Positions 1 through 9,792 of a stretch of DNA of 64,000 nt are shown here, piece by piece. Numbering within the stretch: the stretch's first letter is position 1; every line of letters starts with the position of its first letter. This DNA comes from CAWFGW01 sp963815495 (GTDB lineage: Bacteria; Bacteroidota; Bacteroidia; Cytophagales; JAAEPT01), in the NCBI GenBank assembly GCA_963815495.1, contig CAWFGW010000007.1, forward strand, positions 124,001 through 188,000, in the 5' to 3' direction. The notes under the pieces are model-generated. The model was not told where the DNA came from. It searched no databases and worked only from the letters and a program-made list of their open reading frames with translations. Both the position numbers and the translations under genes were made by a program.

Positions 1-758
1 TAGGCTATCGAAAAGATGTTATCTATCAGAATTTAAAAAACTCTTTTCCCGAAAAGACTGAAGATGAAATACAACAAATAAAAAATCAGTTTCATGAATT
101 TTTCTGTGACCTGATTGTTGAAACAATAAAATCATTAACTATATCCCCCAAGACATTATTGAAACGAGTTTCCTTTGAGGATAACGGTTTGTTCGAGCAT
201 TATTACAAACAAAAACAAAGTCTAGTAGTTGTGATGGGTCACCTTGGTAACTGGGAACTGGGGGGGGCAAGATTTAGTCAAAACTCTTATCATCAGCTTT
301 ATATCATTTATCACCCGATGTCGATAAAGTTATTTGACCAGTTAGTGTACAAAATGCGAACACGGTTAGGAAATAAACTCTACGCGATGAAAGAAACGTT
401 TAGAGGAATGGTAAAAAACAAAAATGAGCTTACAGCAACTGCGTTTATAGCAGATCAAACCCCACCGCGTAAAAATGCGTATTGGACTACATTCTTAAAT
501 CAAGATACACCAATATTTGGCGGCACGGCAAAAATTTCTAAAAAATTTAATTATCCAATTATCTATATATCAATCACAAGACCACAACGAGGCTATTATG
601 CAATTAAAAGTGAATTGCTTATTGAAAACCCTGATTATCTGAGCGAAAACGAAATTTCAGAACTTCACACGCGAAGATTAGAAAAAGATATTCGTCAATA
701 TCCGTCTATTTGGTTTTGGGTACATCGGAGATGGAAGCATAAAAAATCAATTACTTAA
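1..758 (+). CDS. Lipid A biosynthesis acyltransferase (LpxL/HtrB family), 5' end outside window
   Basis: Late acyltransferase of the LpxL/HtrB family, which transfers an acyl chain to a lipid A precursor (or a related aminolipid) at the inner membrane. The frame is open from the first bases of the window: upstream of the first in-frame TTG (159) it reads GYRKDVIYQNLKNSFP, the conserved region that precedes the active site in this family, so the gene starts before position 1 and the TTG is not its start. The catalytic HxxxxE motif is visible as GHLGNWE, followed by the substrate-pocket segment ADQTPPRKNAYW and the C-terminal YPSIWFWVHRRWK typical of the family. It ends 15 bases before the desaturase gene on the same strand, so the two may be co-transcribed. 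Confidence 0.88.
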   Translation, partial: GYRKDVIYQNLKNSFPEKTEDEIQQIKNQFHEFFCDLIVETIKSLTISPKTLLKRVSFEDNGLFEHYYKQKQSLVVVMGHLGNWELGGARFSQNSYHQLYIIYHPMSIKLFDQLVYKMRTRLGNKLYAMKETFRGMVKNKNELTATAFIADQTPPRKNAYWTTFLNQDTPIFGGTAKISKKFNYPIIYISITRPQRGYYAIKSELLIENPDYLSENEISELHTRRLEKDIRQYPSIWFWVHRRWKHKKSIT

Positions 759-773
759 TGTATATTTACAAGA

Positions 774-1754
774 ATGTTGGAAGGAAAAGATTTGTTATTA
801 GCTACAAGGAAGTACGCTAAAGAAGATAGAAAAAAGAGCTGGTTTTTATTTTTAAGCACATTTTCTTTGATGATAGCTGCGTATGCTGGTGCTGTTGTAT
901 CTCCGTTCTTAATCCCTCAGATTATATTTAGCATCCTTGCTGGGCTAATTTCTGTGCGGTTATTCATTATCTATCACGATTATTTGCATAACTCAATCTT
1001 GCAAGATTCATTTTTTGCAAAAACTTTGTTTATGTTTTATGGCTTATTCATGTTAACACCTACCTCTATTTGGAAACGTTCTCATGATTACCACCACGCT
1101 AATAATGCAAAATTATATACTACCAGCATAGGGTCATTTCCTTTAGTTACAAAAAAAGAGTTTTTAGCAGCAAGCAAGAGTGAGCGTGCAAAATACCTTT
1201 TTGTAAGAAATCCTTTTACAATTGCATTTGGCTATTTCTTTGCCTTTTTATGGGGCATGTGTATTCGTACTTTACTTGTAAATCCAAAAAAACATTTGGA
1301 TACATTCTTTGCCATCGTTTTTCATTATGGAATTGGCTTTACAATTTATTATTTCTTTGGCTTCCAAAGCTTTTTCTTTGGGTTCTTCTTTCCTACTTTC
1401 TTCAACTGTGCTTTAGGTGCTTATTTATTTTATGCACAACACAATTTTCCTGGCGCTACTTACAATAATAAAGAAGGATGGGATTATACACATGCTGCAC
1501 TTTATTCATCGAGTTTTATGAAAATGAGTGGTATAATGCACTGGTTCACAGGTAATATTGGTTATCACCATATTCATCACTTAAATCATAAAATTCCATT
1601 TTACAATTTACCCAAAGCTTTTAACGAAATGATTGAACTACAAAAACCGGTAGTCACATCGCTTTCACCATCTGACATCTATAAATGTCTTACCTTAAAA
1701 GTTTGGGACCCTGAAAATGGCAAAATGATTGGTTTAAAAGAAGTTTATGCATAA
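774..1754 (+). CDS. Fatty acid desaturase family membrane protein
   Basis: Membrane di-iron desaturase/hydroxylase. The three histidine clusters that bind the di-iron centre are present: HDYLH at residues 68-72, HDYHH at 104-108 and HHIHH at 265-269. Hydrophobic stretches at about 24-65, 82-95, 145-170 and 178-225 fit the usual four-helix layout with the histidine boxes on the cytoplasmic face. The 326-residue length is normal. The substrate (acyl lipid, acyl-CoA or carotenoid) cannot be read from sequence. It follows a lipid A-type acyltransferase by 15 bases, which suggests a membrane-lipid role. The ATG at 774 is the first usable start. Confidence 0.86.
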   Translation: MLEGKDLLLATRKYAKEDRKKSWFLFLSTFSLMIAAYAGAVVSPFLIPQIIFSILAGLISVRLFIIYHDYLHNSILQDSFFAKTLFMFYGLFMLTPTSIWKRSHDYHHANNAKLYTTSIGSFPLVTKKEFLAASKSERAKYLFVRNPFTIAFGYFFAFLWGMCIRTLLVNPKKHLDTFFAIVFHYGIGFTIYYFFGFQSFFFGFFFPTFFNCALGAYLFYAQHNFPGATYNNKEGWDYTHAALYSSSFMKMSGIMHWFTGNIGYHHIHHLNHKIPFYNLPKAFNEMIELQKPVVTSLSPSDIYKCLTLKVWDPENGKMIGLKEVYA

Positions 1755-1940
1755 TCAGTTTTGATTGTGCTTAGGCTAAATTTTACTATTAAATATCAAA
1801 ATTTATATACAACTATTTTTTTATGTTTTTTTTTCATTTATTACCATTGAAAACCTATGATTTTCAACATTAAAGCAAATGTTTCAAGAATATAATCCAT
1901 CTATTTCTTTACATTTTATAAGTAAAAATTTTATTCATAT

Positions 1941-2540
1941 ATGAAAAAGACTAATCTTATCCCACTCGTATTGGCAATAACCCTAACTGTATGTTTTGCT
2001 TTTAATAACCCAATGGATTCCTACAAGGTAAATCCTGAATTATCCACTATAAAATGGAAAGGTTCAAAAGTAATTGGCAGTAGTCACACCGGAAACATAA
2101 AGCTGAAAAGTGGTACACTGCTTATGGAGTCTGACAAATTGAAAGGTGGTAATTTTACCATTGACATGACCAGTATTACTAACTCGGATATTGAGGATGA
2201 AAAGAACAGCCAAAAATTAGTTAATCACTTAGAATCTGATGACTTCTTTAGCGTAAAACAATACCCAGAAGCCACTTTTAAAATCACTTCCTTTGTCGAT
2301 AAAGGTGATGGTAATTACACAATCAATGGCGACTTAACTATAAAAGATAAAACAGAGCCGATTACATTTCCTGCGATAGTTATGTATAAGAATTCACAAG
2401 TTGTAGCCTCAGCTAAGATAACGTTTGACCGATCTAAATTTGATGTTCAGTATGGATCTGGTAGCTTTTTCGATAATCTGGGAGACAAAGCTATTTCTGA
2501 TGAAATTGAATTGGATGTTGCCTTGATTGCTGAGAAGTAA
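1941..2540 (+). CDS. YceI family periplasmic protein
   Basis: Lipocalin-like YceI-domain protein of 199 residues. The N-terminus is a signal peptide (MKKTNLIPLVLAITLTVCFA). The mature part begins YKVNPELSTIKWKGSKV, the standard YceI opening, and contains the family features HLESDDFFSVKQYPEATF and the late FDRSKFDVQYGSG. YceI proteins bind isoprenoid or lipid-like ligands in a beta-barrel; no pathway is shown by the neighbours. The gene stands alone between the desaturase and a bidirectional terminator at 2562-2593. Confidence 0.92.
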   Translation: MKKTNLIPLVLAITLTVCFAFNNPMDSYKVNPELSTIKWKGSKVIGSSHTGNIKLKSGTLLMESDKLKGGNFTIDMTSITNSDIEDEKNSQKLVNHLESDDFFSVKQYPEATFKITSFVDKGDGNYTINGDLTIKDKTEPITFPAIVMYKNSQVVASAKITFDRSKFDVQYGSGSFFDNLGDKAISDEIELDVALIAEK

Positions 2541-2561
2541 AAAAAGCAATTTTATGATAGT

Positions 2562-2593
2562 AAAGGCTGTTTTGATTAATCAAAACAGCCTTT
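2562..2593. terminator. Bidirectional intrinsic terminator between yceI-like gene and metY
   Basis: A perfect 16-bp inverted repeat (AAAGGCTGTTTTGATT at 2562-2577, complement at 2578-2593) ends in a T run on the plus strand and is preceded by an A run, so it can terminate both the plus-strand YceI gene and the convergent minus-strand metY. Confidence 0.85.
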
Positions 2594-2604
2594 TTAATTT
2601 AAAG

Positions 2605-3879
2605 TCATTTCGATTTTGCAAATGCCTGCTCTAAGTCTGCTTTTATATCGTCTATATGCTCAATTCCTATGCACAACCTCAGTAAATCGGGTGTAATACC
2701 TGCTTTTGATTGTTGGTCTACTGTCATCTGACCGTGTGTGGTTGAAGCGGGGTGACAAGCTAGCGATTTTGCATCACCGATGTTCACTAATCGTTTAAAC
2801 AAACCAAGTGCATCATAGAATTTAACTGCAGCATCATATCCCCCTTTAATTCCGAAAGTTAACAATGAAGAAGGTTTACCATTACAATACTTTTTAGATA
2901 AATCGTAATATTCACTGCTTGATAATCCACCATACCCTACCCATTCCACTTGGGGGTGTTTTTCTAAATACTTCGCTACCGACAACGCATTGTCACAATG
3001 GCGTTCCATTCGAAGACTTAAGGTCTCTAGTCCTTGCATCAATTGAAAGGCAGACATCGCTGGCAAGGCTGCTCCGGTGTTTCTCAACCCGATGGTTCGC
3101 ATATAAGCGATGTAGGCAGCAGGACCAAAAGTTTCATTGAACACTAACCCATGATAACTCGGTTCTGGCTCATTAAATTGTGGGAATCGATCCGCATGTT
3201 TGTTCCAAGGAAATTTACCACTGTCCACAACAACACCTCCCAAGGTAGTACCATGTCCGCCAACGTATTTTGTTAATGAATGGACAACGATGTCTGCACC
3301 GTACTCTATGGGATTAATGAGTATAGGCGTAGCTACAGTATTGTCAACTATTACAGGTACCCCATGCTGATGTGCCACTGCTGAGATACCTTCGATATCT
3401 GTAATATTTCCTGCGGGATTACCTATTGACTCACAAAATACAGCTTTTGTTTTATCATCAATTAACTTAGCAATGTCTGCAGGTTCTGAAGAAGCTGCAA
3501 AACGCACTTCGATACCCAGTTTTGGTAAAGCATGAGCAAATAAGGTATAAGTTCCACCATACAGTTGGGGCGAAGCAATGATATTGTCTCCCGCTACGGC
3601 TAAGTTTAAAATAGCATAGTTGACTGCAGCACTACCCGAGCTTACGCATAACGCTGCCACTCCACCTTCCAGTGCGGCCATTCTTTTTTCTAGCACATCT
3701 ACTGTAGGATTCATAATTCTACTATAAATGTTACCAGGCACAGCTAAATTAAATAAGTCTGCACCATGTTGAGCGTCATCAAACTCATAAGCTACGGTCT
3801 GATAGATTGGTACCGCTATTGACTTTGTGGATGACTCTGTTTCGTACCCTGCATGGATACTTAATGTTTCTTTTTTCAT
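2605..3879 (-). CDS. metY: O-acetylhomoserine aminocarboxypropyltransferase (sulfhydrylase)
   Basis: PLP-dependent enzyme of the Cys/Met metabolism family that converts O-acetylhomoserine plus sulfide to homocysteine in methionine synthesis. The protein is 424 residues, the MetY length. Family signatures are present: ETLSIHAGYE at the N-terminus, YSRIMNPTVDVLEKRMAALEGG, and the PLP lysine K204 in HSLTKYVGGHGTTLGG. The C-terminal STTHGQMTVDQQSKAGI and LLRLCIGIEHIDDI are typical of MetY rather than of cystathionine beta-lyase. It is a single gene. No riboswitch fold was recognised in the 69-base gap to putA. Confidence 0.93.
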   Translation of the reverse strand: MKKETLSIHAGYETESSTKSIAVPIYQTVAYEFDDAQHGADLFNLAVPGNIYSRIMNPTVDVLEKRMAALEGGVAALCVSSGSAAVNYAILNLAVAGDNIIASPQLYGGTYTLFAHALPKLGIEVRFAASSEPADIAKLIDDKTKAVFCESIGNPAGNITDIEGISAVAHQHGVPVIVDNTVATPILINPIEYGADIVVHSLTKYVGGHGTTLGGVVVDSGKFPWNKHADRFPQFNEPEPSYHGLVFNETFGPAAYIAYMRTIGLRNTGAALPAMSAFQLMQGLETLSLRMERHCDNALSVAKYLEKHPQVEWVGYGGLSSSEYYDLSKKYCNGKPSSLLTFGIKGGYDAAVKFYDALGLFKRLVNIGDAKSLACHPASTTHGQMTVDQQSKAGITPDLLRLCIGIEHIDDIKADLEQAFAKSK

Positions 3880-3948
3880 ATTAACCCTGTCCTATTTTTA
3901 TCAACTCAAATAACACCTATCTAATCATTTAGTTTATAAAGTAATTTA

Positions 3949-6900
3949 TTAAAGCACCTCTTTCCCCATTAAGTTACCATAACGGTGATAGCTGTAAGAA
4001 ATACTTTGTTCCGTCAGGTAATTTAACAATTCAAAGCGACCACTGGCTTTTGGGGCATATCCATATAAGTGGATGGTTTGATCATGGGCTTTTTTCAAGA
4101 CAGATTCGTCAATACGTGCTTTATTGAGCGCTCGAATGACAATCTTATTGCTGAAATAGTTAGTTAGTTCGTCCCATGACTTTAGTTTTTCTTTTGGCGC
4201 ATCAGGGAAGCCTTCCAGTACTTCTGGATTATCCGTATGCAAAATAGTCATTGGAATTGATAAGGTTTTACAAGCAAGCTGAACCAACCACAAGTCATTT
4301 TCGGTGACTTCGCTGTCAACAGTTACCACCACTTGATCTGGCTTTAAATACCTACTTGTGTTGTACTCTCCTCGAACGTGCGAATAATCTATCTCTCTTG
4401 AAAAATGTTCATCATACCATTTTTTAAAGTTCTTTTCAGCATAAGCTAACTCCGACCCAGAATCAACTTGCACGGTAGATTTAAGAAACTGTGTCACATA
4501 ATTTAACCCTCCTGCTTTCATGCCAAATCCAAAACACGAGGCTTTCATTCCTCCAAACGGCTGACGCTGTACAATTGCCCCTGTAGTTGATCGATTGATA
4601 TATAAGTTACCCGCCATGATGGTGTTTTTCCATTTGGTGATTTCATCCTCATCCAGCGATTCTAATCCTGATGTTAAACCATAATCCAAGTCATTAACTA
4701 ATTTCATCGCTTGGTTCAAGTTCTTGGCTTTCATCACACTTAATACTGGACCAAACAACTCATTGGAGTATTCAAAATCCTCTGTTGTAATTCCCCACTT
4801 AATCCCTGGAGTCATGAACTGACCATCAACAGTCGGTTTTACTAACCATTGGCTATCGGGTGTTTCTTTAAGCGATTTTTGTATTTTTTCGTTAGGTGCC
4901 ATAGCTAAAGGTCCCATCACTGAATCCAATTCATATGGGGAACCAACTTTTCTACTCTCCAAACCATCTTTCAAAAGCTTCTTAAAATGAGCATCGTTAA
5001 ACACGTCTTCCTCTAAAATTAATAAGGAGGTAGCAGAACACTTTTGCCCTGCATTGCCAAAGGCTGAATGTAACACGTGTTTGATTACTTGATCATGGTC
5101 AGAAAGGGAACTCACTATGGTTGCATTCTTCCCGCCTGTTTCGGCAAACAAATTTAAGTGGGGGTTTCTCTTTAAAAGAAACTTCGCAGTATCGGTTCCA
5201 CCCGTTAAAATCACGGCACTAAAAGTATCTCCTTCCGCCAAAAATTCATCCAATACCGATTCATCTGTAGGTAAAAACGCTAAGGCGCTTTTTGGAATTC
5301 CTGCACGCCATAAACATTGGCACATGACATAAGAACAGGCTGCAGCATTCATTGAAGGTTTCAAAATGACAGTGTTACCTGTTACTAACGAAGCTAAGAC
5401 CCCACCTGCTGAAATTGCCACAGGGAAATTCCAAGGGGAAAGCACTAAATTCATCCCTCTACTCTCATAGGTTTGATTGCTTTCATCCAACAGTTTCTCC
5501 ATCGAATAGGCATAAAAATTAGCAAAATCTACTGCCTCAGAAATCTCAGGATCAAGCTCACGTATTAACTTACCTACTTCTTCCATGCCCACCCCGATAA
5601 GGTCTCCACGTTGCTTTTGAAGTTCTAAAGCCGCATTTCGAATGATAGTAACTCGTTCACGTGGCGTAAGATCCAACCACGTTGACTCTTTTGCATCTTC
5701 AATTACTTTTCTGTAATCGTCCGCGTCCGCTAATTCATATTCCCATGCGGTTTTTCCTTGCCAATTTTCTAATCTAATTTTTTTACGCTCTTTCTGGTCA
5801 ACACTTCCTACAATTGGCACATAGCTTTCACCATTGATGGTAGGTGTACCTTGCCATTTTTTGATAACTGATTTAATCCACTCCTGATTTTGAGGTAAAA
5901 TCCAATCGGTATCGGGTGTGTTTTCAAATGTTCGATCTGCTTGAATAGTTTCAACCTCGTTCGCTCTGTCTTGTTGTCTTCGAGGTTTGTCAAGGACTTC
6001 TCCTATGCCATAATAGGACTCTAAAAAAGAATTTTGAAGACTTTCCCATTTACGACTGTCGGTCGGTAATTGGAATCCTTCTTTCAGATAGTTTCCATCC
6101 TGCGTGCCTTCATCTAATCGTCTTACTAAGTAAGCAATAGCACTCATATATTGTTTTTTGTCGACTACGGGGGTATACAACAACACATTTCCGCCAAGAT
6201 CTTGTACCTCTTTCACCAAGTTCCCCGCCATTCCTTCTAACATCTCAATATCCACAGCATCCTCTATATTTTGCTCTTTAGCTAATGTTAAAGCAAAGGC
6301 GATATCGAACACATTGTGTGAAGCAACACCCACATGAATACTTTTACATGAATAGCTCGTCAGCAAACGCAAAAGCATTTTTTTATAGTTGGAGTCCGTA
6401 TCAATTTTGCGGTCATAGGTCACCAACGACCAACCCTGGGTAGAGGCTTCAGTTTTTTCCATTTCCATGTTAGCCCCTTTCACTATTCTAATTTTTATAG
6501 GTGCACCACCATCTTCTACGCGCTTAGCTGCCCATTCCTGAATTTTAATCATCCAATCATATGAATCGGGTAAATAGGCTTGTAACACAATTCCTGCATA
6601 CAGGTTTTTATATTTATCCAAAGAAAGCGTCTCAATGAAAGCATCTACCGTTAGCGACACGTCCCGGTATTCTTCCATGTCTAAATTCACAAACTTCCAC
6701 TCCCCTGTTTTTTCGTGAATAGCTATTAATTCATCGTACAATATGGACAACCTATCAATAAGTTGGTTGAGTGTTTCTTGATGAGCTAGTGGTTCAATTT
6801 GAGAATAAATAGTAGAAATTTTAACAGACACATAGTTTACAGACTTGCTGCGCAGTAAATCGATGTACTGTTGAATTCGTAATTCTGCTTCCTGTTTCCC

Positions 6901-7353
6901 TAATAATGCTTCTCCAATTAAGTTGATGTTGGAGGCTACATTTTGTGATTTTCTTTTCTTAATGTGTTTATGAAAAAGTTCACTATCCTTTTCAAATACG
7001 ATGTTTTCCGAAACATCTCTTATTTGACTACGCATTAATGGAATACTGACCTGTGGTACTAAATAACCCACCATCCGGTATACACGAACTAAAGCAAATT
7101 CAGTGTCGGTAAAAAGTACTCTAAACTTTACTTTCGATTCAAACATCCGTTTGACAAAATCTGCTACTTTTGAAAGATTAGATGACCTAAAGGTGACATC
7201 CATCAAGTGAATTAAAAAGGTTTTTGCTTTTGGATAATTTAAAAGGGGTTTTAATCGTTTTGAAAAAGAACTTGCGTCACTTTTCTTTAAACTGCTTTCC
7301 TGAAGTCGCTTTGCAAGCGTTAACGTTTTTTCTATTGTCTCATTTCTCTCCAT
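3949..7353 (-). CDS. putA: Bifunctional proline dehydrogenase / L-glutamate gamma-semialdehyde dehydrogenase
   Basis: Two-step proline catabolism in one chain of 1134 residues. The N-terminal half is an FAD proline dehydrogenase barrel (VNLDMEEYRDVSLTVDAF, LQAYLPDSYDWM, RIVKGANMEMEK, ASHNVFDIAFAL). The C-terminal half is an NAD-dependent aldehyde dehydrogenase with catalytic Cys772 in GNAGQKCSAT and Glu738 in LFAETGGKNA. There is no N-terminal ribbon-helix-helix DNA-binding domain, so this is an enzyme-only fusion, unlike trifunctional PutA. The reading frame is intact over 3.4 kb. The gene is divergent from the DUF2797 gene across a 235-base A/T-rich gap in which I see no clear operator. Confidence 0.93.
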   Translation of the reverse strand: MERNETIEKTLTLAKRLQESSLKKSDASSFSKRLKPLLNYPKAKTFLIHLMDVTFRSSNLSKVADFVKRMFESKVKFRVLFTDTEFALVRVYRMVGYLVPQVSIPLMRSQIRDVSENIVFEKDSELFHKHIKKRKSQNVASNINLIGEALLGKQEAELRIQQYIDLLRSKSVNYVSVKISTIYSQIEPLAHQETLNQLIDRLSILYDELIAIHEKTGEWKFVNLDMEEYRDVSLTVDAFIETLSLDKYKNLYAGIVLQAYLPDSYDWMIKIQEWAAKRVEDGGAPIKIRIVKGANMEMEKTEASTQGWSLVTYDRKIDTDSNYKKMLLRLLTSYSCKSIHVGVASHNVFDIAFALTLAKEQNIEDAVDIEMLEGMAGNLVKEVQDLGGNVLLYTPVVDKKQYMSAIAYLVRRLDEGTQDGNYLKEGFQLPTDSRKWESLQNSFLESYYGIGEVLDKPRRQQDRANEVETIQADRTFENTPDTDWILPQNQEWIKSVIKKWQGTPTINGESYVPIVGSVDQKERKKIRLENWQGKTAWEYELADADDYRKVIEDAKESTWLDLTPRERVTIIRNAALELQKQRGDLIGVGMEEVGKLIRELDPEISEAVDFANFYAYSMEKLLDESNQTYESRGMNLVLSPWNFPVAISAGGVLASLVTGNTVILKPSMNAAACSYVMCQCLWRAGIPKSALAFLPTDESVLDEFLAEGDTFSAVILTGGTDTAKFLLKRNPHLNLFAETGGKNATIVSSLSDHDQVIKHVLHSAFGNAGQKCSATSLLILEEDVFNDAHFKKLLKDGLESRKVGSPYELDSVMGPLAMAPNEKIQKSLKETPDSQWLVKPTVDGQFMTPGIKWGITTEDFEYSNELFGPVLSVMKAKNLNQAMKLVNDLDYGLTSGLESLDEDEITKWKNTIMAGNLYINRSTTGAIVQRQPFGGMKASCFGFGMKAGGLNYVTQFLKSTVQVDSGSELAYAEKNFKKWYDEHFSREIDYSHVRGEYNTSRYLKPDQVVVTVDSEVTENDLWLVQLACKTLSIPMTILHTDNPEVLEGFPDAPKEKLKSWDELTNYFSNKIVIRALNKARIDESVLKKAHDQTIHLYGYAPKASGRFELLNYLTEQSISYSYHRYGNLMGKEVL

Positions 7354-7588
7354 GCTTTATATTACGAAAAAATAATGCCCTAGACACGGCTATAATGTGA
7401 TAATATTCCACAAAATCCTATTATCAGCTACAAATGAAGGAGTTACAACCTACACTAAAAAAATAGTCTTTTAAAGATGTATCCTATTTGCATTTTCTTT
7501 CAACAAAAAAACAACAATCATGCTTAATAATTCTATGATACGGGGATTATATTCCACACATTTTGAATGAGTTAACAAAAAACAAACC

Positions 7589-8383
7589 ATGTATAAAGGA
7601 GTACTAACAAAAATGCGAACCGAGTTTATCTCGCCCATTCACTATTACCTTGAATTGGGTGAGGATGAACTCCTCGTGAACGAATTATTAGGACTCAATA
7701 TCCGCATAAATCTCGTGGGGTATCAGTGCCTGCATTGTGGTATGCACAAACCCATCTATCGCCAAGGGCATTGTTACGATTGTTTCTACAGCCAACCCCA
7801 AACCGCTGATTGGATTATGCGGCCAGAGCTTTCAACTGCCCATCTTGATATTGAGGATCGCGACATCGCCTTTGAAAGACAGGTGCAACTTGCCCCCCAC
7901 ATTGTGTATTTGGCGTTGTCGAGTAATGTGAAAGTAGGTGTTACACGAAAAACACAAGTACCTACCCGATGGATAGATCAGGGTGCCGTTGCTGCTTTAG
8001 AAATTATCGAAGCCCCTAATCGTTATTTAGCAGGAATCGCAGAAGTAGCTTTAAAAAAGTTGGTAGCGGACAAAACCAATTGGCGCAAGATGTTAAAAAA
8101 CGAATTGGATAGCGACAACCTCTTAGAATTACGTGACACACTCTTAGAACATCTACCCGAAGAAGCACGACCTTATTTCTTAACGACTAACACGAAGAAG
8201 TGGCAAATTGATTTTCCGGTTCACCGTTACCCACAAAAAATCAAATCCCTGAATTTAGCTAAAACCCCGGTTTTTGAAGGAACCTTAGCCGGGCTTAAAG
8301 CACAATATTTTATTTTTGAAGACGACACCGTATTTAATGTGAGAGGAAATGAAGGGGCAATAATTGAACTGACGTTGCTGTAG
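7589..8383 (+). CDS. DUF2797 domain-containing protein
   Basis: Member of the DUF2797 family, function not established. A zinc-ribbon-like set of cysteines occurs near residues 48-69 (CLHCGMHKPIYRQGHCYDC). The following segment, SNVKVGVTRKTQVPTRWIDQGA, resembles the YVG-type core of GIY-YIG-like folds, a similarity I infer by eye. The length of 264 is normal. I keep the ATG at 7589 because family members begin with a short MxGxLxKM stretch, which is matched here (MYKGVLTKM); the second ATG at 7613 is preceded by AAAGGAG but would remove it. Confidence 0.85.
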   Translation: MYKGVLTKMRTEFISPIHYYLELGEDELLVNELLGLNIRINLVGYQCLHCGMHKPIYRQGHCYDCFYSQPQTADWIMRPELSTAHLDIEDRDIAFERQVQLAPHIVYLALSSNVKVGVTRKTQVPTRWIDQGAVAALEIIEAPNRYLAGIAEVALKKLVADKTNWRKMLKNELDSDNLLELRDTLLEHLPEEARPYFLTTNTKKWQIDFPVHRYPQKIKSLNLAKTPVFEGTLAGLKAQYFIFEDDTVFNVRGNEGAIIELTLL

Positions 8384-8480
8384 AGAAGACCAAAACCAAA
8401 TTAAAACAGCAGAACCCTAGCCTCTGATATATTTTTCTTACCTTTCAGAGGTTAAACCCTAACATAAAATCAATTATAAT

Positions 8481-9308
8481 ATGCAAAAAATAAACATTCT
8501 AGTCATCGGTGCAGTAGTTATCATTATTACCCTCTTTTTGGTAGGTAACAGCCTGACTTTTCAAATCGAACCAGGTGAGGCAGGTGTTGCATACAAACCC
8601 TTGGCAGGTGGTATCGACAGAGACAATGTGTACACCAAACAAGGGCTACACTTTAAAATGCCCTGGAACAAAATCATCAAATACAATGTCAAACAACAGG
8701 ATTTAAAAGAAACCATTACAGCACTTTCTTCTAATGGTTTAACTATCTCTTTAGAGTTGACATTGTGGTATCGTCTAATTCCTAATGAAATTGGTTACTT
8801 ACATGAAGAAAAAGGTAAAATGTATGAAACAGAATATATAGTACCTGCCATCCGTGCATCTGGTAGAACAGCCATTGGGAAATACATTCCGGAAGAACTT
8901 TACTCTACGAAAAAAGATGCTGTCATTGAATTGATTCGTTCAGAGACCAAGAAAATTCTTGAAAAGCGCCATATCATTTTAGAAGAAGTACTGATTAGAG
9001 ACATCAAATTACCAGCTGGCCTTTCTCAGTCAATTGAACAAAAACTGCAAGCAGAACAAGCTACACAGCGAGCAAGAGAAGAAGCTGAGCGTTTAATAAT
9101 CCAAGCTCGAGCAGATTCTACTGCTAAAATGATTGGGGCAACCACTGCTGCCGCTGCTAACCGCGCCATCAATGCCAGTTTAAATGACAACTTGTTAAAA
9201 TGGAAAGGGATTGAAGCAACGATGAAATTAGCTGAATCTCCCAATGCTAAAGTGGTGGTGATTGGAAACTCTAAAAATGGCTTACCGCTAATTTTAGGAG
9301 ATAAATAA
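8481..9308 (+). CDS. SPFH/Band 7 (prohibitin-like) membrane protein
   Basis: Prohibitin-type SPFH protein of 275 residues. One N-terminal membrane segment (residues about 5-25, ILVIGAVVIIITLFLVG) is followed by the band 7 domain (FQIEPGEAGVAYKPLAGGI, YIVPAIRASGRTAIGKY, LEEVLIRDIKLPAGLS) and a charged, coiled-coil-prone region rich in Ala/Glu/Arg at about 190-235. Family members form large membrane-bound ring assemblies that organise membrane proteases or other proteins. It is not next to a NfeD or FtsH gene here, so the partner is unknown. Confidence 0.9.
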   Translation: MQKINILVIGAVVIIITLFLVGNSLTFQIEPGEAGVAYKPLAGGIDRDNVYTKQGLHFKMPWNKIIKYNVKQQDLKETITALSSNGLTISLELTLWYRLIPNEIGYLHEEKGKMYETEYIVPAIRASGRTAIGKYIPEELYSTKKDAVIELIRSETKKILEKRHIILEEVLIRDIKLPAGLSQSIEQKLQAEQATQRAREEAERLIIQARADSTAKMIGATTAAAANRAINASLNDNLLKWKGIEATMKLAESPNAKVVVIGNSKNGLPLILGDK

Positions 9309-9324
9309 AACCGTTTTCATTGAT

Positions 9325-9678
9325 TTGAATCAAATCAATTACCATAACAAACGATTTAAGTCTGTTTCGAATACGCCTAATGGTGAAGTTTCGGAGCAGA
9401 CTTTTTTTACTTATTACCAGGATGGAAATAGACTTTCTGGAGTATATGCTGGAGGTGATATTGTGAACGGTAAGCTGGTAGGTTCGATTCAACCCAATGG
9501 CAAATTGCATTTTTCATACACACACCAAAACACTGCAGGGGAAACCAAGGAAGGGAAATGCATCTCCACTCCCATTCGATTAGCTGATGGAAGGATGCAA
9601 CTACATGAAAAATGGCAATGGACGACTGGTGACTGTTCCCGTGGTGAATCGGTGATTGAGGAGGTTCTTGCCACTTAG
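9325..9678 (+). CDS. Conserved small protein, YwqK/toxin-antitoxin-like beta-rich fold unknown
   Basis: A 117-residue protein with regularly spaced Tyr/Gly/Asn motifs (FFTYYQDGNRLSGVYAGGDIV, VGSIQPNGKLHFSYTH, ends LHEKWQWTTGDCSRGESVIEE). I recall similar short proteins in Bacteroidota and Firmicutes labelled as N-acetylglutamate synthase, a label the sequence does not support since no GNAT or amino-acid-kinase motif is visible. The only start in range is the TTG at 9325, 16 bases after the prohibitin stop, so it is probably co-transcribed with it. Confidence 0.6.
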   Translation: MNQINYHNKRFKSVSNTPNGEVSEQTFFTYYQDGNRLSGVYAGGDIVNGKLVGSIQPNGKLHFSYTHQNTAGETKEGKCISTPIRLADGRMQLHEKWQWTTGDCSRGESVIEEVLAT

Positions 9679-9792
9679 CAATGTTGATTTTCTATATTTT
9701 AAACAATAGCTAGTAAACACATTTTCGGTTATTTGTAAAATTTTATTTTATCTTAGTAGAGAAGAAAAATTCCCCAATTAACCATCCGCTAA

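Noticed and set aside
1755..1940. Possible small RNA or gene between the desaturase and the yceI-like gene
   Set aside because: Only A/T-rich sequence without a coding frame or stable hairpin.
2562..2593. Operator or mobile palindrome after the yceI-like gene
   Set aside because: Stem plus A and T runs between two convergent genes is explained by a bidirectional terminator.
9325..9678. N-acetylglutamate synthase
   Set aside because: No GNAT or amino-acid-kinase motif is present; the label I recall for similar proteins is not supported by the sequence.
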